From the NCBI GenBank assembly GCA_017410745.1, contig JAFPPJ010000243.1:1-6717 (forward strand): a stretch of 6,717 bases of DNA, read 5' to 3'. Position numbers and translations under genes: made by a program. The notes beneath the pieces were generated by a model. It made no database searches. It was given only the letters and a program-made list of their open reading frames with translations, and was not told where the DNA came from. Source of the DNA: Oscillospiraceae bacterium. Lineage in GTDB: Bacteria; Bacillota; Clostridia; Oscillospirales; Ruminococcaceae. Positions 1 through 4,715 of the stretch are shown piece after piece (position 1 is the first letter of the stretch; every line of letters starts with the position of its first letter).

Positions 1-85
1 GAACCGCCGACACTCGGATCATATGCTGTTACATATCTTTTGCAAGATACAGTTAATGATGCTCTACCACTTGAGCTACTCCCGC
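1..85 (-). ncRNA. tRNA-like RNA with a permuted Ro-type module replacing the anticodon loop (3' end beyond window)
   Basis: Read on the minus strand from 85, the RNA has a 7-nt acceptor strand GCGGGAG, T8-A9, a D arm GCTC/GAGC with loop AAGTGGTA (A14-like A and the GG pair present), A26, and at the far end the T-stem strand GGCGG followed by TTC at the window edge. This resembles a tRNA-Gly body. No 7-nt anticodon loop is present. Instead ATCAT/ATGAT (56-60 with 18-22) opens into a 7-bp stem GTATCTT/AAGATAT (44-50 with 33-39) capped by the GNRA tetraloop GCAA (40-43), and the 3' strand is followed by GTAACAGCAT (23-32). The AAG-stem plus ACAGCA element matches the three modules upstream of the Ro-like gene, but with the strands joined in the opposite order. 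The 3' half of the T arm and the acceptor 3' strand lie outside the window, so pairing of GCGGGAG is predicted, not seen. Alternative: a decayed tRNA gene with an insertion in its anticodon arm. It lies downstream of rtcB on the same strand. Confidence 0.75.
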
Positions 86-89
86 ATAT

Positions 90-131
90 CGGTACCGTCC
101 GCATGAACGATACCGTTGCTGTTATTGATTT
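90..131 (-). ncRNA. Orphan 5' half of a Y-RNA-like module plus hairpin
   Basis: On the minus strand this reads AAATCAA (125-131), TA, ACAGCAA (116-122), then an 8-bp hairpin CGGTATCG/CGGTACCG (108-115 with 90-97, one G.T pair). The 7-nt strand followed by TAACAGCAA has exactly the spacing of the three complete modules near 3060-3292, but the AAGNNNC consensus is only partly kept (AAATCAA). The partner strand, expected to read TTGATTT on the minus strand, is not found in the window. If it exists beyond the left edge, the tRNA-like RNA at 1-85 would be enclosed as the effector. The hairpin ends 4 nt before the tRNA-like 5' end. It may instead be a decayed module or the leader of the tRNA-like transcript. 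Confidence 0.4.
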
Positions 132-138
132 GCCCGTG

Positions 139-218
139 CTGCCCAATGTTCTCCGAGGATAGTATATCTATGTCCTCTCAAATACACATCGGGTAACTGT
201 CGGCTTTGCCGACCCCGG
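139..218 (-). repeat. Direct repeat copy 1: duplicated rtcB 3' tail plus hairpin
   Basis: This 80-bp stretch matches 247-324 with one substitution (A184 against G290) and a 2-nt insertion (149-150). On the minus strand it encodes G-V-G-K-A-D-S-Y-P-M-C-I-stop, the last residues of RtcB. The single substitution is synonymous in that frame (TGT against TGC, both Cys). It has no upstream reading frame joined to rtcB and no start codon, so it is a non-coding vestige. It also repeats the post-stop hairpin (155-177), arms GAGGA and TCCTC with an inner TAG/CTA pair block. The offset between copies is about 108 bp, and the 28 bp between them (219-246) show no match to the flanks. Confidence 0.85.
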
Positions 219-246
219 GTTTCACCTGCCATCCTTGTCGATGATA

Positions 247-324
247 CTGCCCAATGCTCCGAGGATAGTATATCTATGTCCTCTCAAATGCACATCGGGT
301 AACTGTCGGCTTTGCCGACCCCGG
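247..324 (-). repeat. Direct repeat copy 2: genuine rtcB 3' end plus hairpin
   Basis: The copy that contains the real end of rtcB. The stop codon is at 284-286, followed at once by a hairpin (261-283: GAGGA, CA bulge, TAG, ATATA loop, CTA, TCCTC) and the sequence GGAGCATTGGGC. There is no T-run after the hairpin, so it does not look like an intrinsic terminator. It may be a 3'-UTR stability or processing element. Its partner is at 139-218. Confidence 0.8.
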
Positions 325-1525
325 CCGCCTTGAAGTTGTATATGGGCTTGATGATGTCGATAATGTCTACCGTCTCATCTATCACGCTGATGATGTCGTC
401 AAGGGACTTGTATGCCATAGGCGACTCATCAAGCGTGCTGTTATTCACCGAAGTGGAGTATATCCCCTCCATAGACTTCACATACTCCTCAAGGGAGATG
501 TTATCCTTTGCAGCAGTGCGGGACATCACACGGCCGGCGCCGTGCGGCGCGGAATAGTTCCAGTCGGGATTGCCCCTGCCCACAGCGATCACCGCACCAT
601 CCCTCATGTTTATGGGGATGAGCACGCGCTCGCCCTTGTGAGCGGCGATCGCGCCCTTGCGCAGTATCATCTCATCGGTGTCGATGTAGTTGTGTATCGT
701 GTGGAATGCATCCGCAGCGGTGAGCCCCGCCATATCCATTATCTTCTCTGCGATGATCTCGCGGTTCCTGCGGGCAAAGCGCTGTATTATCTCAATATCA
801 GCGATGTAGTCCGCCAGGAAATCGCCGTAGAGCCAGCAGAGATCCTCGGGTACGAGAAGCTCTGCTGCCACATAGGAGCGTGCGAGTTCCTTGAGTGCAG
901 CCTGTATCTCTGTGCGTCTGCCCTCTGCCTTGTATACCTCGATGATCTCATCGCGCATCTTGAAATACTTCTCCTTGCCCTTGTGGAGGTCCACCGCCAG
1001 GGACTGATAGTACTCCGCCGCCTGCTTGCCGAGGTTGCGGCTGCCGGAGTGTATCACGAGATAGCAGCGCCCGTCCGATGCACGGTCTATCTCGATGAAG
1101 TGGTTGCCGCCGCCGAGAGTGCCGAGGGAGCGCTCGATGCGCCTTGCATCACGCAGATACCTGTAGCATCTGAGCGCAGTCAGGTCAAATCTCTCCACAC
1201 GCCCCTCCCATACATCGCAGCCGGACGGGACGATGTGCGCCGCCCTGTCCACCGCCGCAAGGTCGATGTCCCTTTCATTGAGCTCCACGGTGTACATGCC
1301 GCAGCCGATGTCCACGCCCACAAGATTGGGGCATACCTTGTCGGTTATGGTCATGGTAGTGCCGATGGTGCAGCCCTTGCCAAAGTGTACATCGGGCATG
1401 ATGCATATCCTGCTGCCGTCGGTAAGTGCGTAGTCGCACATCCGGCGTATCTGCTCGATGGCGGCATCCTCTACTACCTTTGCATAGCATACCGCCGTAT
1501 TGATCTTACCCTTTATATCAAACAT
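284..1525 (-). CDS. rtcB: RtcB family RNA ligase (3'-phosphate/5'-OH RNA-splicing ligase)
   Basis: RtcB joins RNA 2',3'-cyclic phosphate or 3'-phosphate ends to 5'-OH ends through a GMP-histidine intermediate, with Mn2+ and GTP. It repairs RNAs cut by endoribonucleases, classically tRNA anticodon loops. At 413 aa it is close to the 408-aa E. coli enzyme. Visible family motifs: GVDIGCGM (70-77, metal-binding D72 and C75), GTLGGGNHF (136-143, N141), VIHSGSRNLG (157-166, H159), HNY (278-280, H278), a conserved AHKGERVLIPINMRDG block (295-310) and SAPHGAGR (325-332), where H328 aligns with the guanylylated histidine. The C-terminal residues GVGKADSYPMCI are intact. All key residues are present, so it should be active. 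The ATG is preceded by a modest AAAGAGTG ribosome site 35 nt after the Ro-like gene, indicating one transcript. No archease or RtcA gene is in the window. The start and family are secure; the in vivo substrate is inference. Confidence 0.97.
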   Translation of the reverse strand: MFDIKGKINTAVCYAKVVEDAAIEQIRRMCDYALTDGSRICIMPDVHFGKGCTIGTTMTITDKVCPNLVGVDIGCGMYTVELNERDIDLAAVDRAAHIVPSGCDVWEGRVERFDLTALRCYRYLRDARRIERSLGTLGGGNHFIEIDRASDGRCYLVIHSGSRNLGKQAAEYYQSLAVDLHKGKEKYFKMRDEIIEVYKAEGRRTEIQAALKELARSYVAAELLVPEDLCWLYGDFLADYIADIEIIQRFARRNREIIAEKIMDMAGLTAADAFHTIHNYIDTDEMILRKGAIAAHKGERVLIPINMRDGAVIAVGRGNPDWNYSAPHGAGRVMSRTAAKDNISLEEYVKSMEGIYSTSVNNSTLDESPMAYKSLDDIISVIDETVDIIDIIKPIYNFKAAGVGKADSYPMCI

Positions 1526-1560
1526 AGTATCACTCTTTCCGCATATCAGACCTCAGTCTG

Positions 1561-3042
1561 CTATGCGGTTATCCGTGAATACCTCTCAGCAGACAGGGTC
1601 TTTAACATGAATTCATAAGGAGATGTTTCGCCGCTGGCTACCATCTCAAAGGTCTTGGGCGTGCAGCCCGATACGAGTATCACGCCGCGTTCATCCATTC
1701 GCACAGGCTGATGCGCGTTCCTGCTCTGTACATTCCAGAACACGATGCGGGGGAGCGCATAGCCGTGATGTTCATAGCGGCTCTTTGCGTGCTCGAACAC
1801 AGTCCTGTCCGCATGAGACGATATGCAGTCAAACTCCATATCGGAGATGAGTATGAGCGTCTCGGGAAGCTCAGAGCTGCGAAGACGGTTTATCACCGCT
1901 GTCCGCAGTATGAGCTCGAACACAGCCTCTATGTTCGTGTTCGCCACACGCGAGAAGGATGCGGCATAGCGGAGCTTCTCTGCGAAGGTGCTGCCCTTGA
2001 GCTTTATCAGCGTGGGCTTGTCGGAGAACTCCATGAAGCAGCCGCCGAATGCGCCCTTGTTCTTGTCCGCAAGGTATATGCCCAGCGAGAGCGCCACGCT
2101 GGCGGGCTTGGGCTTGCCGCAGTACATCGAGCCCGATGTGTCCACTACCGCAAGAGCGTTGCCGCCGCCGTATACGGGGAGATTTTCCCACATGGTGTTG
2201 AGGGCGTTCACCTCATCCGCACTGAGATCTGCCATATTCCTGCCTGCAAGGTTCTTGCCGAGCACGCCCTCCACTATCTCATAGGGGTATATATTGGATG
2301 TGTGCATAGTGCGTATGCCATTTGCCGCATCTTCAAGATATGCCTTGTAGCGTTCGCCGTCATTGCGGATGAACGCCTTGCGGTACTTGTACATCGCCCT
2401 TGAGCACTGCTTCTCGTAGTCAAAGCTGTAATCGCCGGTGCGCAGGTCGTTCTCTATTATATGTATGCGCTGACGGAGAGATACCAGCACCTTTCTGTAC
2501 TGCCTCTCGCTCATGCCGAGATGCTTTGCCAGACGTCTTGCAGTCTGTACCGTCTCTGCGCTGCTCGCATTTACGGAAGGGAGCCACTTTGCAAGGAGCG
2601 ATACCTCGCCGCCGTTTTCAAGTGCCGTCACATCCGCAGTAAGCTGCCGTGCGATGTACGATGCCGCTTCATCCTCACAGGGAGTGCCCATGAGCACCAT
2701 GAGATCATCGTATCTGCCGTATTCAAATATGTATCCGATATTCTTCCTTACGCTTTCGGGATGATCGAATGCCATCCTTCTGAGTATCACGCGGAATATG
2801 CGCCTCTCGCCGAGACCGCCCCTCACATCCCTTGCATAGAAGAGTATCTTCACAGCCATGTCGGGGTCTTCCGCATATGCCCGTATGAAGCGTGTGTATA
2901 TGTCCTCCTCGTCATTTGAGCGGAGCGCGCCCACCGATGAGAAGAGGTCGAGGCAGTCGGAGCCTGTGGACATATGTGCCGCTGCGCCGTTTTCGGTGCG
3001 GGTCCTGTCTGCACCGCCTAAAAGTTCAATAAGTCTGTTCAT
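1561..3042 (-). CDS. DUF2828 / Ro60 (TROVE)-like RNA-binding protein with C-terminal vWA domain
   Basis: A 493-aa protein with the two-part layout of Ro autoantigen homologues. An all-helical N-terminal region carries the signature ARDVRGGLGERRIF (70-83) and the AKWLPS motif (151-156) typical of DUF2828 proteins. A C-terminal von Willebrand A domain starts near 295 with a complete MIDAS: DTSGSM (301-306), T369 and the ISDMEFD strand (399-405). Ro proteins are ring-shaped, bind single-stranded 3' ends of misfolded or damaged RNA, and are gated by Y RNAs bound on the outer surface. This protein probably does the same for the module RNAs directly upstream. It lies 35 nt ahead of rtcB, so damaged RNA recognition and ligation are probably coupled. 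The ATG at 3042 has a good AGAGAGGA site (3047-3054). The family assignment rests on motifs; the RNA-binding role is inferred from family and context. The alternative is a generic vWA protein, which the N-terminal signature argues against. Confidence 0.88.
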   Translation of the reverse strand: MNRLIELLGGADRTRTENGAAAHMSTGSDCLDLFSSVGALRSNDEEDIYTRFIRAYAEDPDMAVKILFYARDVRGGLGERRIFRVILRRMAFDHPESVRKNIGYIFEYGRYDDLMVLMGTPCEDEAASYIARQLTADVTALENGGEVSLLAKWLPSVNASSAETVQTARRLAKHLGMSERQYRKVLVSLRQRIHIIENDLRTGDYSFDYEKQCSRAMYKYRKAFIRNDGERYKAYLEDAANGIRTMHTSNIYPYEIVEGVLGKNLAGRNMADLSADEVNALNTMWENLPVYGGGNALAVVDTSGSMYCGKPKPASVALSLGIYLADKNKGAFGGCFMEFSDKPTLIKLKGSTFAEKLRYAASFSRVANTNIEAVFELILRTAVINRLRSSELPETLILISDMEFDCISSHADRTVFEHAKSRYEHHGYALPRIVFWNVQSRNAHQPVRMDERGVILVSGCTPKTFEMVASGETSPYEFMLKTLSAERYSRITA

Positions 3043-3057
3043 AGTATCCTCTCTTTC

Positions 3058-3126
3058 AGACTACACAAGACTCGTGTTGATCAATTGGACAGTTGATTAT
3101 TAATTGCTGTTAGAGTCTTTCAGTCT
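3058..3126 (-). ncRNA. Y-RNA-like module C, adjacent to the ribosome site of the Ro-like gene
   Basis: Minus-strand order: outer strand AGACT (3122-3126), GAA, stem AAGACTC (3113-3119), TA, ACAGCAA (3104-3110), a loop with a small hairpin ATCAA/TTGAT, then GAGTCTT (3067-3073), an internal loop, and AGTCT (3058-3062). The 7-bp stem is perfect and can be extended by the 5-bp outer pair. The effector is a short AT-rich hairpin, not a tRNA mimic. The element ends 3 nt before the purine-rich ribosome site of the Ro-like gene, so binding of the protein here could repress its own translation. No RNA family is recognised; the call rests on sharing the plan of modules A and B. Confidence 0.72.
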
Positions 3127-3132
3127 TTTTAC

Positions 3133-3191
3133 AAGGTCCGTAAAAAATGATCCCTAATCATCTGCATAAGCGCGTTTGCTGTATGGACCTT
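3133..3191 (-). ncRNA. Y-RNA-like module B
   Basis: The minus strand shows AAGGTCC (3185-3191), AT, ACAGCAA (3176-3182), an insert, then GGACCTT (3133-3139). The 7-bp stem is perfect. The insert contains a weak hairpin ATGAT/ATCAT (3157-3161 with 3147-3151) with loop TAGGG, followed by a run of six T. That tail resembles a weak intrinsic terminator or attenuator inside the module, which would end a transcript carrying module A alone. Module B starts 5 nt after module A and ends 6 nt before the outer strand of module C. Confidence 0.72.
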
Positions 3192-3196
3192 TTTTC

Positions 3197-3292
3197 AAGT
3201 CACTCCATGAAGCAGGATTCGAACCTGCGTTTCACCTATGCAATAGGTGTGTATAAACCACTATACCATTCATCATTTGCTGTAAGTGACTT
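3197..3292 (-). ncRNA. Y-RNA-like module A carrying a tRNA-mimic cloverleaf
   Basis: The terminal stem AAGTCAC/GTGACTT (3286-3292 with 3197-3203, one more A-T pair inside) is followed on the 5' strand by TTACAGCAA and then a 67-nt cloverleaf (3207-3273). The cloverleaf has a 5-bp acceptor ATGAA/TTCAT, U8, a D arm GTAT/ATAC with A14 and the GG pair, A26, a 5-7-5 anticodon arm CACCT-ATTGCAT-AGGTG with U33 and anticodon TGC, a 4-nt variable loop, and a T arm GCAGG-TTCGAAT-CCTGC. The T loop is canonical. It is unlikely to be a working tRNA: the acceptor has only five pairs, there is no discriminator-CCA, and the ends run into the outer stem. A Ro-binding terminal stem joined to a tRNA-like module is the known plan of bacterial YrlA Y RNAs. 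The predicted transcription start (about 3297) lies 5 nt upstream of the stem. Confidence 0.85.
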
Positions 3293-3303
3293 TCGATGTT
3301 CCT

Positions 3304-3332
3304 ATTCTAACATACCGAACAGAATTAATCAC
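3304..3332 (-). promoter_or_regulatory. Predicted promoter of the ncRNA / Ro-like / rtcB operon
   Basis: The minus strand has an extended -10, TATGT-TAGAAT (hexamer 3304-3309), with a weak -35 (GTGATT, 3327-3332) at 17 nt. The TRTGN extension typical of Firmicutes compensates for the poor -35. The start would fall near 3297, just before the 5' strand of module A, which fits production of an RNA with a paired 5' end. Confidence 0.65.
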
Positions 3333-3380
3333 GGAAAAAAATCTGCGAAAACAAAAATGCCGGCAAAAAAAGCCCTCTGC

Positions 3381-3412
3381 AAAATATGCCCCCGACAATT
3401 TACTCGGAGGCA
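3381..3412 (-). terminator. Intrinsic terminator of the WYL operon
   Basis: On the minus strand a 9-bp hairpin, TGCCTCCGA (3404-3412) with TCGGGGGCA (3387-3395) and an 8-nt loop, is followed by ATATTTT. It begins 7 nt after the stop codon of the membrane protein gene and separates the regulator operon from the ncRNA promoter downstream. Confidence 0.85.
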
Positions 3413-3418
3413 CTGCAT

Positions 3419-3769
3419 TTATCCTATATTGAATACTTCCTTTGCATATGCCGTCCATCCGCCATGGGTGAGCATTATGCATATCACAGCCAGCACTATA
3501 TATATGACCGGGATGAGCAGACATGCCTTCCCCTTGTCCCGCATTTTCCGGAATACATAGATATTCGACGGCAGCGCCAGCGCAAGCCAGATCACCAGTT
3601 CAATGCATCCGATCATTATGGATATATCCTTCTCCGAACCCAGATCATAGCTGTAGCCTTTTGAGTGTCCCGTTATGTCAAGAAATATCCAGCCAAAACA
3701 TATCGGGAACGAAAATGCGACAAGACCCGCCCAGATGAAATTCAGACAACTGATAATTTTACTTTTCAT
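3419..3769 (-). CDS. Small integral membrane protein, three predicted helices
   Basis: A 116-aa protein starting MKSKIISCLN. The ATG at 3769 is preferred over an upstream TTG (3784) because GGGAGG (3775-3780) sits 5 nt before it. Three hydrophobic segments are visible: roughly residues 5-32 (rich in Phe, Trp and Ile), 48-72, and 82-106. The connecting loops contain basic residues such as FRKMRDKGK before the third helix. I do not recognise a family. It follows the second WYL gene by only 18 nt and precedes the operon terminator, so it is co-transcribed with the regulators. It might be a membrane sensor, a toxin-like effector or an unrelated passenger; nothing in the sequence decides this. Confidence 0.75.
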   Translation of the reverse strand: MKSKIISCLNFIWAGLVAFSFPICFGWIFLDITGHSKGYSYDLGSEKDISIMIGCIELVIWLALALPSNIYVFRKMRDKGKACLLIPVIYIVLAVICIMLTHGGWTAYAKEVFNIG

Positions 3770-3774
3770 GTACG

Positions 3775-3780
3775 CCTCCC
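3775..3780 (-). promoter_or_regulatory. Ribosome binding site deciding the membrane protein start
   Basis: GGGAGG on the minus strand lies 5 nt before the ATG at 3769 and within the short extension that would be read from the TTG at 3784, which has no such site. This supports the 116-aa version. Confidence 0.75.
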
Positions 3781-3787
3781 GCAAATA

Positions 3788-4714
3788 CTATTCCTTTTTC
3801 CCTGTATGAGGTATATACTGCTTCTGACGTTCAAGCCTCATCTTCACGAGCAATATGAAGCTTTTCGGTGCAGTCACCTTTATCAGCGGGCCGAACGACA
3901 ATACCCTTATCAGCAGTTCCGTCTCATCGTTGTGCTCATATTTCAGCGTGACGTGGTACTGCTTGTCGCCTGTCTTCACGACCTCCTTTTCAAAATGCGC
4001 GAAATGCATCATCGCCCTTTCAAGCGCCTTCCTCGTGTCGTAAAGGTCAAATTCCACCGTGTCCTGCTGCGATGCGTGCGCCGTAAGATGCGATATATCT
4101 CCCGCATATTCCTTACAATCAACTACCCTGCCGATGTTTATCACCCTTGCGGGTATGTCGCTGTCCCCCGTCACACGGAATTTGTCATCCTTCTCGGAGT
4201 ATTCTATGCAGCGCGGCAGCATCACGGTACGGCGCACTCTGCCGTATCTTGTCATGACACCCATCTCGAGCACACGCTCATTTTTCACCGCATCGAGTAT
4301 CATGCGGAAATGCCCGATATATCTCTCATCGCTGTAGTCGTCCCCGTCGGAATACCTGTCGAATACACAGTAGTCCTCGCTTGTGAACAGCGGCGTTACA
4401 TCCGCAAGGTATGCGGGCACATCATCCGTGAAAAGGCGTATCCTCGGGTCGCAGTACACCGCCTTTATCCACCGCTTCTGCAGCGTTGTCAGCGGCATCG
4501 TGGGTATATGCTCCGTACAGGCTGTGCCGTCGCTGTGAAGAAGCTGCCACTGCTCCGACTTCAGCGCCGATTCTATTGTCAGTATGCTCTCGTCAAATGC
4601 GGTGGCGCTGACGATCTCACGGAGCGCCTTATCCGTAAGATCGCCGTTTGCGGCGGCGGCAAGTATCTTTGCCACTGCATTGTAGTATGAGCTGTAAAGT
4701 TCGCTGAATATCAT
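3788..4714 (-). CDS. WYL domain-containing protein, second regulator of the pair
   Basis: A 308-aa protein. The WYL (Sm-like fold, ligand-binding) domain lies at about 130-205, including YIGHFRMILDAVKNERVLEM and the LPRCIEYSEKDDKFRVTG strand pair. A WCX-type C-terminal extension at about 218-298 ends in ELLIRVLSFGPLIKVTAP. The N-terminal 120 residues are helical, without an obvious helix-turn-helix signature, so it may act with the upstream WYL protein and not bind DNA alone. WYL domains bind nucleic acids or nucleotide-like ligands and often control stress or defence loci. The start is ATG 4714, one base after the stop codon of the preceding gene, with GAGGTG (4719-4724) inside the end of that gene, so the two are translationally coupled. 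A TTG at 4759 would give a longer form but lacks a comparable site. Confidence 0.88.
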   Translation of the reverse strand: MIFSELYSSYYNAVAKILAAAANGDLTDKALREIVSATAFDESILTIESALKSEQWQLLHSDGTACTEHIPTMPLTTLQKRWIKAVYCDPRIRLFTDDVPAYLADVTPLFTSEDYCVFDRYSDGDDYSDERYIGHFRMILDAVKNERVLEMGVMTRYGRVRRTVMLPRCIEYSEKDDKFRVTGDSDIPARVINIGRVVDCKEYAGDISHLTAHASQQDTVEFDLYDTRKALERAMMHFAHFEKEVVKTGDKQYHVTLKYEHNDETELLIRVLSFGPLIKVTAPKSFILLVKMRLERQKQYIPHTGKKE

Positions 4715-4715
4715 C

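Noticed and set aside
1..85. Ordinary tRNA-Gly gene
   Set aside because: The acceptor, D and T regions fit, but there is no 7-nt anticodon loop. An insert with a 7-bp stem and GCAA tetraloop replaces it.
261..283. Intrinsic terminator after rtcB
   Set aside because: The hairpin is followed by GGAGCATTGGGC with no T-run.
436..443. A further TAACAGCA module element
   Set aside because: It lies inside rtcB coding for N-N-S-T and lacks an AAG-type stem strand or a partner; coincidence.
542..1618. Long plus-strand reading frame opposite rtcB
   Set aside because: It is antisense to a confidently identified gene, has unlikely Cys/His/Tyr-rich composition and no ribosome site.
3207..3273. Functional tRNA-Ala(TGC) gene
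   Set aside because: The acceptor has five pairs only, positions 1-2 do not pair with 71-72, there is no discriminator or CCA, no G3:U70 Ala identity pair, and the ends continue into a 7-8-bp outer stem shared in plan with two non-tRNA modules.
3058..3292. CRISPR array
   Set aside because: The repeated word is only 7 nt, stems vary, inserts differ in length (from about 30 to more than 70 nt) and no cas genes are present.
3665..4690. Long plus-strand reading frame opposite the second WYL gene
   Set aside because: Shadow of the minus-strand WYL gene; composition is unlike a real protein and it crosses the membrane protein gene boundary.
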